Below, in pieces: positions 11,119-22,400 of a DNA stretch of 64,000 nucleotides. The DNA is taken from contig NC_090320.1 of assembly GCF_040869045.1 (NCBI RefSeq), positions 142,932,941-142,996,940 of the forward strand, read 5' to 3'. Under the pieces are notes generated by a model. That model was not told the DNA's origin, ran no database searches, and saw nothing but the letters and a program-made list of their open reading frames with translations. A program made the position numbers and the translations under genes. The stretch is from Eurosta solidaginis (taxonomy: Eukaryota > Arthropoda > Insecta > Diptera > Tephritidae). How positions within the stretch are numbered: the first letter of the stretch is position 1; the number at the start of each line of letters is the position of its first letter.

Positions 11119-12580
11119 ATGTCCACTGTAGCAGAAGAATCTATTCAGAAGCAGGAGTTTGAATTAGAACATTTAAGTGAGGATTTAAGAAAGAAGTTAG
11201 AAAATATGATTGACAATTACCGGGCAACAAAAGCTATGAGTTCTCCTTTAAAAATGAAAATAGTTTTAAAGGATGAAATTCCAGTTTATAGTAGACCAAG
11301 AAGATTACCGATTGAAAATCAGAAAATAATTGAAAAACAAGTAGAAGAATAATGGTTAGATCAAGGCATTATTCAACACAGTTCATCTCAATATGCTTCA
11401 CCAGTAGTCCTTTGGGGCAAAAAAGATGGTTCTAAAAGACTTTGCTGCGATTATAGGAGGTTAAATGAGAAAATTGTGCGTGATAAATTTCCCATGGCTC
11501 TAATAGATGACGTTTTGCAACGGTTAGAGAAAGCCTCTATTTTTTCTACTTTAGATTTGAAGGATGTATTTTTCCATGTACCGGTAGAACCAGCGTCAAA
11601 ACAATACACTGCATTTATTACGCACAATGGTCAATATGAATTTAATTATGTACCGTTCGGAATTTCAAATTCTCCTGCAGTGTCCTGCAGATTCATTTTT
11701 GCAATATTTCGGGAACTCTTGCAAGACGGGACAGTAGTAATATATATGGACGATATTATTATTCCATCAAAGGAAGAAAACGAGGGAATCTTTAAGCTCA
11801 AAAAAGTATTAAGACTAGCAGAACTTAATGGGCTTAAGATTAAATGGAAAAAATGTCAATTTTTGAAAAAGACAGTGAACTTTTTAGGATGTATAATTGA
11901 AAATTCGACGATTAGGATTTCCAGTGAGAAGACTAAGGCAGATAAGAATTTTCCGTTACCTAAAGATAAGAAGTCACTCCAGCGTTATCTGGGTCTTACT
12001 TCTCATTTGCGGCGTTTTATTCCACAATATTCTACAATTGCAAGACCGTTAACAGATATGTTGAAGAAAAATGCAACTTTTGTAATGGGTGATGAAGAGG
12101 TAGCAGCAGTACAACAGTTAAAGGATGTTTTAACCAGTGCACCTGTGTTAAATATATATAGCCCTTCAGCAGCAACTGAAGTACATACATATGCAAGTAA
12201 ATTTGGTTATGGAGCAGTTCTTTTATAAAAAGACGAAGATGATGGGCAGCTTCATCCAATTCAATATATGAGTAGGAAAACGACAATGGCAGAGCAGAAC
12301 TACCATTCCTATGAATTAGAAGTGCTTGCAATAATCGAAGCTTTGAAGAAGTGGAGAGTCTACCTTTTAGGAACTACTTTTAAAATTATTACAGACTGAA
12401 ATGCCTTTGCGATGACAATACGAAAGGAGGATGTGCCGTTGCGAGTTTCTAGATGGGCTCTTTTTCTGCAAGAATTCACATATACTACAGAGCATCGATC
12501 GGGATCCAAGATGAAATATGTGGATGCGCTAAGTCGGGTAGTTTGTTTAGTAGTTGGGGATACGTTGCGATATCGTATCA
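11119..12580 (+). pseudogene. reverse transcriptase and RNase H of LTR element 1
   Basis: The RT start region is near 11270 (PVYSRPRRLP). ASPVVL and the CCDYRRLN block lie near 11396-11468, FSTLDLKD near 11545 and the catalytic YMDD at 11743-11754. The RNase H part follows (GAVLL, then QYMSRKTTMAEQNYHSYELE), with its terminal block TEHRSGSKMKYVDALSR near 12490-12537. Stops at 11350, 12226 and 12397 make it non-functional. One long frame (11476-12228) spans most RT motifs. Confidence 0.9.
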
Positions 12581-12589
12581 AGGAAGCTC

Positions 12590-13545
12590 AATTGGCAGAT
12601 AAGTGGACACGCGCTGTCCGAAAAGTATTAAAAAGCAATAGTTATGAGGATTTTTTTTTTAAAGTATGATATTTTATACAAAGATCCAGCCAAGGAACTT
12701 TTGGTAGTACAAGCAGTTATGGAAATTGCACATCGTCAGGGCCATTTTGGTATAAAGAAAACGCAAGATATAATCGAAAAGTACTTTTATATTCCAAATA
12801 TAAATATAAAACGAACACACCACTTAATACATATCATATTGATCATGTGGGACCCTTAGATAAAACTCCAAAACATTATAATTATATTTTGGTAATAGTA
12901 GATGTTTTTTCTAAATTTGTATGGCTTTATCCAACGAAGAGTGTAGGGGCAGTAGAGGTTACAGACAAATTGCAAAAACAGGCTAGTATTTTTGGCAACC
13001 CTGAAAGAATAATAACAGACAGAGGCACTGCATTTACAGCAAAAGTATTTGAGGATTATTGCAAGAGAGAAATGATTCAGCATATGTTAATTGCAACAGG
13101 AGTTCCACGTGGAAACGGCCAGGTAGAGCGAATACATAAAATCATTGTTCCAATGCTAGCAAAACTGTGTTCTGAGAACCCAAAAAGTTGGTATAAGTAT
13201 GTTGAGCGAGTTCAACAAACAATGAATAATACACCTCCGCGTAGTACAAAATTTACTCCTTTTAAATTGTTGACAGGTATCGAAATGAGGATAAGCGAAA
13301 GTCCGGACATAAGGAAAATAATTGAGGAAGAAAATGTGCAGCAATTAGCAAAAGACCGCGATGAAATAAGAGACGAAACTTGGGATAACATAGAGAAAAT
13401 TCAAACAGAAAATAGGAAAGGGGAGTTGGTTGCAATTAAGAGGACTCAGTTTGGAACGGGCTTAAAATTAAAGCCAACATTTTTAGGTCCCTATAAAATA
13501 ATTGAAAGGTTTATTCGGTAGAGAAAGTTGGGGACACTGAAGGCC
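12590..13545 (+). pseudogene. integrase of LTR element 1
   Basis: An N-terminal HH pair is present (AHRQGHFGIKKT, about 12729). The CxxC half of the zinc-binding domain is deleted and a frameshift follows. The catalytic residues are visible: Asp in the HIDHVGP block near 12840, Asp in IITDRGTAF near 13015 and Glu in GQVERIHK near 13126. A GPYKI motif lies near 13489, the C-terminal GPY/F-type module. The largest frame is 12847-13521. Confidence 0.88.
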
Positions 13546-13626
13546 ATGTAGAACTTATGTTGTAGCTGAGAATATTAAAAAATGGAGCGCAGCATTCGGG
13601 TCGAATGCCTTGTCAGGATAGCCGAA

Positions 13627-13915
13627 TGTAGGAGTGGGTTAAGGTACTAAATACCTTAATCCGTTCTACTGTATTTTAGTGTATCCAGATTGAACACAGA
13701 AACATATTCTTTTGTAATAAAATATTGAAGTAAAGAAAAAATATGAAAAGTTGAGTTATAAAACGAGTATCGACATATACAGACTTAAATATTTAAATAA
13801 TTTAATAATTGTTAATTTTGTAATTAGTATTAATTATTTTTGAAAACGAATATTAATACTGAACATCCCAAATCAAAATAAGTGTTTCTTATTCATTAAA
13901 ATAAGAGGCACCACA
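13627..13915 (+). repeat. 3' LTR of element 1
   Basis: Starts TGTAGGAGTGGG and ends GGCACCACA. It pairs with 8266-8554 at the same length. Divergence is greatest in the first 20 bp. Confidence 0.92.
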
Positions 13916-13926
13916 TATATATATAT

Positions 13927-14287
13927 TAGGCCGGGTCGATTTGTGGGGAGGCAAAAAAATCCCCCATTGTTCTGTGAAAATCATATTCTAGGGATCAAAA
14001 TAAGAAACTTTGCCGAAGGAACCATATCTCTAAAACGAATTCTGATGTCCCCCCCTTTGGGTCGTTGGGGCAAATTTTGAAAAATCCCACTTTGAAATGC
14101 CTATGTTTTTCTTTTTGGAGTTTATTTTTCTCTTTTTAGAAATTTATTTAGTCAGAACATATGTAAATGAAAAAATGAATTTAACTTAGTAATAGAAAAG
14201 AAATTAAAAAAAATTATTAGAAATTAGCGTTTTTAAAACCAAGGCATCACTGTGATGCATTTGCATGTCGTAAACATAGTTGTGTGG
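13927..14287. mobile_element. palindromic element, copy B, truncated
   Basis: Repeats the left arm and first internal block of the element at 3769-4425 almost base for base, including TAGGCCGGGTCGATTT and CTTTGCCGAAGGAACCAT. It stops inside the internal block near 14287 and has no right arm. The next base belongs to gag of LTR element 2, so a deletion or recombination joined the two. Its left edge abuts the TA-rich flank of LTR element 1. Confidence 0.82.
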
Positions 14288-14295
14288 GTGATACC

Positions 14296-15557
14296 TTGAA
14301 CACGATATTAGCTGCAATATCTGCACAAACGTCGACAGTAACATCGAAGATGGAAAAACAACTAGAATCACAGGAGACACGTATAACATCGAAGAATGAA
14401 GCACAAGAAACGAGTATGTCAGAAATGTCGACACAGATTACATCCAAGATGGAAACTCAATTGGAATCGCAGGAGACACGTTTAACATCCAAGATGGAAG
14501 CACAGAAGGCACGCATTTCAGAAATGTCGTCGCAAATGTCAACTCAGCTGGAATCGCAGGAGAACCGTATAACAGCGAAGATTGAAGCACAAGAGGCACA
14601 AATATCCGAAATGTCGGCGCAAATTTCAGCACAGATATCATCGCAGATCTCTGCTTAACTGGAAGAGCAATAAGGACGTATTTCCTCGAAGTTGGAGGCG
14701 CAAGATAAAAAATTTTACAGTTTGAGGAAAAAATCGAGGCTGAGGTGGATGCTTTGAGAGGACGTATCGAGCAGTTGCAATTAAATCGCCCAGCAGTTTC
14801 AACGAGTAATCCAAAGGTAAAAACACCATTCTTTGAGGGTTCTGTTCCTTTCCAGGCCTTTAAGTTACAATTTGAGAAGACCGCAACAGTGAACAACTGG
14901 AATGCTGAAGATAAAGTTGCTGCGCTCTTCGTAGCATTGAAAGGACCAGCTGCCGAAATCTTACAGACTATTCCAGAGTACGAACGGAACAGTTATGACG
15001 CATTGATGGCTACTGTAGAACGACGGTACGAAAGCGAACAGAGGAAACAGATATATAAAATAGAATTGCAAAACCATTACCAAAAAGCTAATGAGACTTT
15101 GCAAGAGTTTGCTTCGGATGTTGAAAGGTTGGCTCATTTGGCAAATGCGGACGCACCCTTAGAGTACACCGAGAAGGTAAAAATCCAGAGTTTTATAAAT
15201 GGCATACGGGACGTAGAAACGAAGCGAGCGACATATGCAAACCCAAAACCCACATTCGCAGAAACGGTATCCCATGCACTGACTCAAGAAACAGCATAGC
15301 TTTTGAGTAAGCCCGCATACAAAGCTCATCGTGTGGAAGTGGAAAGGCCAGACTGGGTAGACACAATTTTGGAAGCATTAAAAGAAACGCAGCAGAAAAA
15401 CGATGGTGCCGTCAAATGCTTCAAATGTGGAAAGCCGGGGCACATTGCACGTTATTGCAGTACCAATCCTAACAGTTCCAGCAATGTGGGTGGCCGTAAA
15501 CTCAGAGCTGAAGGAGATAAGCAAATCTCCAAATCCACTCAATCGTTAAACTGAAGC
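14296..15557 (+). pseudogene. gag of LTR element 2 (partial)
   Basis: Begins inside gag with a heptad-like series of units resembling QLESQETRITSKMEAQ, likely coiled coil (14340-14700), interrupted by a stop at 14656. The capsid core follows (FEGSVPFQAFKLQFEKT, WNAEDKVAALFVALKGPAAE; about 14830-14955). A stop ends the frame at about 15297. A CCHC knuckle CFKCGKPGHIARYC lies at about 15419-15460. It aligns with the intact gag at 56053. Confidence 0.85.
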
Positions 15558-15597
15558 GAGTCAGCCGCAAGGGGCGACAGCTGGCTCCCCCAATTTA

Positions 15598-16375
15598 ATG
15601 CCTCATAATCTCTATGTCGCAAATTGGAAGAAGGTCAAGCAATTTTACTGTCGGAGGACATGTGGATGGAAAAGAACACTTATTGACTGTAAATACGGGT
15701 GCATCCCATTCCATCATTCGATCAAATTTAGTCAACAAGAAGATAAGACCACTGCTTCGAGCAAGATTATCTTAATCTTATTCGACCAAGGCATCAAGAT
15801 CGATATGCAAAGCAAGACGATGAGATATAAGAACATGGATGTGCCACTTAATTTCGGCTACGAGAGAGGCTACAGCTGTAAACGAGTGCTGGTGGAAGAG
15901 AGTCAGCAAATACCAAAAAATCAGAAGCAGTCATCTGGGCAAAGTTTGATGGAGATTGTGGGACGAACAAATTGTGGGTTGTCGAAGCAGCAAACAAATC
16001 AACACCGAACATACTTGTAGGAAAACCCCTGGCTATGACAAACCAAGATGGACGTATTCCGGTAAGAGTACTCAAAGAGTTCAAGTCACCACTCAAACTG
16101 ACCAAAGGAGCTAGGAGCGCGTTTCATCTAGTAATACTGATCTTTCAAATGACATCACGGCATGGACGGAGGGGCTACAGGAAGCCTATCAGAGTAAGGC
16201 AAAACAACTGCTCCTTAAGTACGCGAACATGTTTGACCAGGATGGTTCCAAACTAGGCCAAACCAACGTTGTGAACCATCAAATTGACACTGGAGATGCG
16301 AGGCCGATCCGCCAAGCTCCACGTAGTGTTCCACTGGCGAAGCGGGAAGTTGTGAGCCAAATCAGCTAGTCTCTG
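15598..16375 (+). pseudogene. protease and linker region of LTR element 2
   Basis: Frames are scrambled, but the GASHSIIR-like block following a changed catalytic triplet (NTGA where relatives have DTGA, about 15695), IDMQSKTMRYKNMDVPLNFG and VRVLKEFKSPLKLTK align with the protease of the 59540 element. Compared with that copy, part of the protease (flap to second strand) is missing near 15755-15785. A deletion of about 40 bp lies near 16365. Confidence 0.7.
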
Positions 16376-16389
16376 GAGCTCACCGGTAA

Positions 16390-17552
16390 TACTTGTAAAG
16401 AAGAAGGATGGAAAAATGAGGTTTTGCGTGGACTACCGGAAGTTGAATGACGTTACGAAAAAGGATAGCTACCCATTGCCAAGAATTGACGACACTCTGG
16501 ACTCGCTTTCTGGTACGAAATGGTTTTCCACACTGGACTTGAAAAGTGGCTACTGGCAAGTGGAGGTGAAGGAGGAAGACAAAGAGAAAACAGCCTTCAG
16601 CGTTGGAGATGGTCTTTGGCAATTTACAGTAATGCCCTTTGGACTATGTAATGCACCAGCTACTTTGGAGAGACTCATGGATCAGGTATTGAGAGGACTA
16701 CATTGGAAAACATGCTTGGTGTACCTGGACGACATCATCGTATTGGGCAAGAACTTTGATGAACATCTTAAAAACTTGGAGGAAGTTTTCCAGAGAATAG
16801 CTGGCGCTGGTCTGAAACTAAGTCCCAAAAAGTGTTCGCTGTTTAAAAAGGAAGTAAATTATTTGGGTCACAAGGTAACAACAGAAGGCATCTGTACAGC
16901 GAATGAAAAGATAGAGGCAGTAAAGGATTGGCCAAGACCACAGAACTTGCATGAATTAAGAAGTTTCCTTGTTCTGTGCACATATTACCGCCGATTTGTA
17001 CCAAAGTTTTCCAGCGTAGCCCATACCCTCCATGAGCTTACAAGAAAAAATAAAGCTTTTGCATGGAAGAAGGAGCAAGAAGTGGCTTTCCAAAATTTGA
17101 GGGAGCGTTTGTGCACTGCCCCAATGTTGGCATATCCGATTCCAGGAGCAACATTTATTCTAGATACAGCTGCGAGTGGATATGCTATAGAAGGCGTTTT
17201 ATCACAACTGGTCGATGGACAGGATAGGGTAGTTGCATATTACAGCCGTTCGATTGGAAAACCAGAGAGGAACTATTGCGTTACACGGAGAGAGCTGTTG
17301 GCATTGGTAGAGCGCATTAAACATTTTCACAAATACCTCTACGGCCAGCGATTCCGCGTCAGGACAAATCACGCAGCTTTGAAATGGCTTCTGCAGTTCC
17401 GTAATCCAGAAGGACAATTGGCACGGTGGATCGAGCGGCTACAAAGCTATGACTTTTCCATTGAGCATCGGAAAGGTAGTAACCATGGGAATGCCGATGC
17501 AATGTCACGGAGACCATGTAGTTTGGAATGCAAGCACTGTTCAAAGGCCTAG
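16390..17552 (+). pseudogene. reverse transcriptase and RNase H of LTR element 2
   Basis: An open frame from 16416 to 17552 (378 aa) holds VDYRKLND, STLDLKSGYWQ, MPFGLCNAPAT, YLDDIIV (RT catalytic Asp pair intact), LSPKKC, YLGHKV and the RNase H domain through HRKGSNHGNADAMSRR. Two RNase H catalytic positions are altered. LDTAASGYAI replaces the LDTDASGYAI of the 59540 copy, and RTNHAALKW has Asn where that copy has RTDH. RT could fold, but RNase H should be dead. Confidence 0.92.
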
Positions 17553-17559
17553 GCTAATG

Positions 17560-18900
17560 AAGACATAATAGATGTCGGGCTAATGACTATAACGTGTGCG
17601 GATGAATGGGACAAGAAACAACTAAGGAAGTGTTAGCTAGAAGATACAGATCTGTCACATGTTATGCAAGGGCTCGAACGAAACGAAAGACCAAATAGAG
17701 AGGAGATGTTAGCAGAGAGTCCCATTGCGAAGTCATATTGGGTACAGTTTAGAATTGATATCGGGTTGCTTGCATCTTGTAATGGAGAGTGAGGATGGCC
17801 AATGCAAGAAGAAACTGATAGTTGTTCCCAGAAAGAGGATTCCTGACATGCTCAGCGAGCTGCATAATGGTCCAAGCGGAGGTCATCTTGGAATCACGAA
17901 GACGCTCGAGAAGATTAAACAGAGATTCTATTGGGTTGGTTGCCGTCAGTCGATCACTGAGTGGATTGCGAACTGCGAGGTTTGCAGCAGAGCGAAAGGG
18001 CCCAAAACCCGAAGTCATGGCCAGATGAAGCAATATAACTCAGGTGCGCCATTTGAAAGGATCGCTATGGATGTCGCAGGTACATTTCCTACTAGCAACT
18101 GCGAAAACAAATATGTACTGGTGGTTATGGATTATTTCAGCAAATGGCCATAAATGGTATACACCCAATCCCAAATCAAGAAGCGGAAACAGTAGCAGAA
18201 GTGTTTATAAACAATTGGGTTGCAAGGTATGGTGTACGAATAGAGTTACATTCTGACCAAGGCAGGAATTTCGAATCAGCTGTGTTCCAGGAAATGCGTA
18301 AATCATTGGGCATTTGAAAAACACGGACAACTGCATTGCATCCTCAGTCCGATGGTATGGTGGAACGTTTCAATAGAACCTTGGAGGAGCATTTAAGGAA
18401 AGTAGTAGACAAGTACCATAAGGAGTGATGGCTTACCGATCAGCAGTGCATGAGACAACGGGCCAAACCCCTGCAGAAGTAATTTTCGGCAATGACCTTC
18501 GACTGCCAGCTGATTTGAAGTTTGGGATAGATGCCGATGAGGAGAGAAATGTCAAGAAATCCACTGGTGTCTTGGAAGAAGAGCTGAGAGAGATACACGA
18601 TCTTGTAAGGCAACGAGCAAAGACTATGAGTGACAAGATGAAAGCCAGATACGATAAAGCAATTAATTCAAAAGGTTTTCAGGAAGGAGATTTGGTGCTG
18701 TTATACAACCCCCAACGAAAAAAGGTTTGTCCCAGAAATTGCAGTGTAATTGGGAAGGCCCATACAAAGTTCTAAAACGGATCAACAATGTAGTGTACCG
18801 CATACCATCCATTGGCAAACCACGAACCAAAATGAAAATGGTGCATTTAGAAAGGCTGGCAGGGTTTAGATCGAGAGATTTGTCTGATCGGGACGATCAG
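17560..18900 (+). pseudogene. integrase of LTR element 2
   Basis: The HHCC zinc finger is complete (GGHLGITKT...CEVCSRAKG, about 17879-18003). The first catalytic Asp is in IAMDVAGTF near 18065. After a stop at about 18151 the frame shifts, though HSDQG- and HPQSDGMVERF-like coding is visible in other frames to 18375. From 18425 AYRSAVHETTGQTPAEVIFG and GFQEGDLVLLYNP give the C-terminal region. The last codons (DDQT, stop near 18905) match the end of the 56053 ORF. Confidence 0.85.
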
Positions 18901-18917
18901 ACTTAGGTGGAGGGCAG

Positions 18918-20055
18918 TGTGACGAATATCAGTGACGCTAATATAATAATATAATATAATAGTGTTTTCTTTTCTGGCTATAGTGTTACGCTTTTTGTAC
19001 GCCGCGCAAGGGTTGTTGTTCTATTCTAAAAAACAGGCAACGCCGTTACGGGGTATTTCGTTCTTTTGTGAAAATTGTTGCCTGCTCCTAACGCAAAAGC
19101 TTTACGCTTTTACCCTGTATAAAATGGCGGTGTGGCAGTGCAACTCTGTGAAACTCTCAATTCGCTCTTGAGTTCCACATATACTCTGTTAATATGAGTG
19201 CACGGATCACCTACCAGATTGCGCATTCACGAGTTCAAAATTGCTCTGTTCTGCGCATCTACGTCACAGTTGACTGTTTGAGCGAATGAAAGAAAGAGGG
19301 AAAAAAACAAGAGCTAAAGGAAAATGACGTAAGGATTGCTCATAAAAAAGAGATTATCTAATGTTTACATGCGCAATGCGCAATCTTCTTGTGTGATTTG
19401 TGATATGAGTGAATGTGGTGAGATGAAATGTTCTTTGTACGCACTATAAATGTTGACAATTTTCTGGGGTAGGAGTAACACTATTAAGGCCTTATCATTT
19501 ACTTAGGCAACAATTTATTTCAGAAAAGAAAACGCTATAAGTGATACTCACATCGCTAGTCTCATGCTAAGTAAATTAAGCCACAACAACAATAAAGCAG
19601 GGAGTCATTTGTATCTACATAAACGAATCAATCATTATGTCGATACAAGCAGCGGTGAGTAACGCACCAACACATGCATATATCTGAGATACTCCCAAAA
19701 GTATGCAATCATTTGTGCAAGTATCACTCACATATACACGCGCATATGAGAAGCTATACACGTGCAGCTGTAGTTATAATTATATAGCTGGCAGCTAACT
19801 AGTAAATTTTAGAATTAGAAAAGCCTAGAAATATGCAACGAGGAATAGTATAAAAGCAGCAACAGTTAAGTCACGACCAATCAGTTTGATTTAAGCAAGC
19901 TATCATTCAGTTGCGAAGTATAAGTGTTTATTGTAAAGTACTTTAATAAAGGCCATTTTGCATTATTGAATAGTGGAGTTATTTATTGAACAGTTTAGTG
20001 ATTCGAACGTTAGTAGAAGGTTGCAAATAAGAGGAATTGCACTAAATTCGTTAAA
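18918..20055 (+). repeat. 3' LTR of element 2, interrupted by a MITE
   Basis: Starts TGTGACGAATATCAGTGACG right after the polypurine tract GGTGGAGGGCAG. It ends near AATTCGTTAA at about 20054. From 19538 on it aligns with the 594-626 bp LTRs at 55198, 58227 and 59540 (shared blocks: ATCTACATAAACGAAT, ACATGCATATATCT, TTTAATAAAGGCCATTTT). The extra length is explained by the insert at 18960-19537. The last base or two may have been lost to the adjoining errantivirus. Confidence 0.85.
18960..19537. mobile_element. MITE of about 578 bp inside an LTR
   Basis: Ends are inverted: TAGTGTTTTCTTTTCTG on the left and CAGAAAAGAAAACGCTA on the right, one mismatch over 17 bp. TAA flanks both sides (18957-18959 and 19538-19540). 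Its absence from the three sister LTRs in this window shows it is an insertion. Further inverted blocks (AGTGTTACGC, AGTAACACT) lie inside. A 69-aa frame at 18962 has no family. TAA targeting suggests PIF/Harbinger, but the TIR start is not typical. Confidence 0.72.
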
Positions 20056-20059
20056 GTAT

Positions 20060-20387
20060 GATAGTGGTTAATATGAAAACCCCTACGCAACTGGCATCTG
20101 CGTGGACTGCTGCTGCCCGTGATAATGTTGCGCAATATTGTCATTGGGCGATATGATGAAATGCACTTGGCCTTGGAGCGGGTGTTGGGTTGCAATTATG
20201 CTGCTTACAATAATTATGCTAACAGAGCTGCAGGTGGCCCATCAAACGTGGGAAGAATAATTATGCTGACACAGCTGCAGGTGGCCCATGGGACTGTGGG
20301 AGGAATGATTATGCTGACACAGCGGCACGTATAAACTTCAGATTGTGGGAAACCAACATTTTGGGTGCCGCCAGCGTGTTAACTCCT
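20060..20387 (-). repeat. errantivirus 3' LTR with internal tandem repeat
   Basis: Read on the minus strand it starts AGTTAACACG, the AGTTAA start typical of gypsy/mdg4 errantiviruses, immediately after a purine tract. It contains about 2.5 tandem units of roughly 48 bp (20203-20330; core GCTGACACAGCTGCAGGTGG on the + strand). The far end, near 20060, is estimated from where LTR element 2 stops. Confidence 0.65.
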
Positions 20388-20400
20388 CCCCCTTTAAAGA
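20386..20400 (-). promoter_or_regulatory. errantivirus polypurine tract
   Basis: Minus-strand CTTTAAAGGGGGAGGAG directly precedes AGTTAAC. This is the expected plus-strand primer position at a 3' LTR boundary. Confidence 0.7.
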
Positions 20401-20423
20401 CCTGCGTCCCGCGGATTAGTTGG

Positions 20424-22400
20424 CTAAGAAGGATTTTCGTCTCTTCGACTTAGCCGATTTGCAATGTTTATTTCAGGTAAGAATATCTTTGCTGTGATAT
20501 TCCTCCAAATGCACCAAAGGAATAGCATAAGTAGCAATAACCCTGATCCTTCAGAAAGTGCGAACCAATAGGTCTTGTCCCTTGGGTATTTCAGAAGTTT
20601 AATGTTTTCCATTGTTATTCCGTGTACCAAGTTAAGGTTTAGTGCAATGCTGTGGTTTGTAATGGTGGTCAAAACTGGTGGAAGAACCTGTACTCCAGAG
20701 CTACTAGTGCTTGAGTATGTTTCGTTGTTAATGACAGTGGTCTCGTTGTCCATCTGAAGAATATAAGAACCGTTTAGATAAATTAAACTTTTACCTGATC
20801 CTACTGTGCCCATAAAGTTATCAAGGAATATCGTGTCCTCTTTGATAACTTCTACCGTGGATTCGTTGTATGTAGAGTAGGTACAACTTGTGTGTCCGGC
20901 TTTGAGAAGGCGTGCCAGACAACCAGTTTCCGGTAATAAGTCAAGAGATTTCCTGTCGCAGACCATAGCAGAAGATAATTGCAAGAAATTTTCTCTTATC
21001 CCATAAGTCTCGAATTTGTTGGTCAGGATTGACCTGTATCGCAAATCTATACGGTGACCTCCTTGGATGTTTGCCCTTTTGATTAGGTGAGAAGGATCGT
21101 GCTATTGGTGTAGATCGATGGCTTGCCATACTTAATGGCTTCGATAGCGTTGCTGTATGGGAGGACGTCGATTTCACTAACAAGTTGGTTGACTTCTTCT
21201 TTGCTCAAAAGGTTGCTGTTAATAATGCCAGCTTTGACCATCTGATTAGCTCGTTAACATCCTCCTTTAAAATGGTTATTCTGTGCTGGATTTCTTGCTC
21301 TAATTTTTCTAGGTGCCTTCGATCAAGGACATTATTCGTGATGGTTATGATTCCATTTAGCTTCTGCAATAATTCATTAGTCTTTTTGAAAATGGCATTG
21401 TTTACCTTGTATTGCTGTTCATTAATTTCCTTGAGGACATTTTCGTTGCGAAGGACTTCGTCCCAGTCGGTGGCATCAGGTGAGCCAGCTATCCACTTCC
21501 AGGCAGACCCAATCCAGTTAATTGATCGTCTTGCTCTTTCGGATTTATGTCCTCTTAGGCACGTGTCATAGACGCTGCAGGCAAAATTTGTACGCTTTAA
21601 TGCTGAACACATGTATTTGAATGGAGAGCTGCATACGAGGCGTCAGCTGCATGAAAGCGACAAAGCATGAAATTTTCGTGTAGCTAAGCGTACAGCAATG
21701 TTGGTCGCTGAGCGTACGTACGCTTGAAACAAAGGAAGAACAAGGTGTTTGCTTACATTTTTTTGTATGCAAATTTGTGTAATTAGTTAAAAAATGTTAC
21801 TTTATTTAATAAAAGTGCGTGAAAGGTATATTACCAAAGCGAAAAAGAGTATTAAACACCACAACAGCTTGTTGAAGCGTTTAAAATGCTAAAAAGTGTT
21901 GGTAACTAGAAATCACAATTTTCTCTAGTCCTCAGTGGTTTAAAACTGCCTCTCATAATTTACAAAGGCACGTGGATGCAAACAACGTTTAATAACTATT
22001 TTCCTTTGGTTTCGGGGACGGATATAGCTGAAGGAATTTTATTTTTTATTTTTTTCAATAATTTTTGCTTTTTGTAGCGACGCTCGAAAGTAGTTTCGTG
22101 TGCGGATTTTGAGGCGTAGAGAAATTGTAGCTATATGACGCGTAGTCTCGTGTGCACTTCGCCTTAGTTCGCTCAGGTGTGTACTTCATTAAGTGTGTTG
22201 CTTCATTAAGCGTTTCTACTGTTTGCTCTAGTCTGGTTGTTGCCAAGTCATATCGCTGCAGGTCAATGGTATGAATTAGTTTGAAGTGCCCACCAATGAT
22301 CCATGCGTACGCATCTCGTATGGTAGGTAGTGGTGAGTCTATCTCGAATATATCGTACGAGTATACAGTTGCGCAGAGGCAGATGCTATTAATTAAATAA
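20424..22400 (-). pseudogene. errantivirus env (baculovirus F-like), broken
   Basis: The N-terminal ectodomain is visible from about 22400 to 22055. The frame at 21612-21205 carries a basic RARR cleavage-like site followed by a hydrophobic fusion-peptide-like SINWIGSAWKW and a helical NELLQKLNGI segment. The frame at 21044-20424 (206 aa) holds the membrane-proximal ectodomain with several N-glycosylation sequons, a transmembrane helix (about residues 165-185) and a short cytoplasmic tail. Env would drive membrane fusion. Frameshifts near 21200 and an unrelated-looking block at 21650-22055 split it. Confidence 0.82.
21650..22055. other. probable insertion inside env
   Basis: About 400 bp of AT-rich sequence separates the two env parts and shows no env features in any frame I read. 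It has poly-A/T stretches (TTTTTTATTTTTTATT-like near 22040). I could not identify ends or duplications. Confidence 0.4.

Larger units (their letters stand above)
8266..13915 (+). mobile_element. LTR retrotransposon 1 (Ty3/mdg4-type), complete but decayed
   Basis: A 5.65-kb element with two 289-bp LTRs, a tRNA-Pro-like primer site, a long leader, SAP-containing gag, zinc knuckles, protease, RT with YMDD, RNase H and integrase. The order PR-RT-RH-IN places it in the Ty3 superfamily. The flanks share TATA (8262-8265 and 13916-13919), a possible 4-bp target duplication that is weak because the DNA is TA-rich. The LTRs differ at roughly 15 positions and every gene has stops or frameshifts, so the insertion is old. 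I see no clear polypurine tract before 13627. Confidence 0.9.
14288..20055 (+). mobile_element. LTR retrotransposon 2 (tRNA-Leu family), 5'-truncated
   Basis: Same family as the elements at 55198-58820 and 59540-64000. It lacks the 5' LTR, primer site and SAP part of gag. From 14288 it has the gag coiled-coil repeats, capsid, CCHC, protease, RT, RNase H and integrase, then a polypurine tract (about 18907-18917) and a 3' LTR carrying a MITE. All frames are broken. An errantivirus fragment begins where its LTR ends. Confidence 0.88.

Noticed and set aside
14204..14896. Minus-strand frames across gag of element 2
   Set aside because: Antisense shadows of the repetitive coiled-coil coding. The same happens at 55919, 56388 and 60428.
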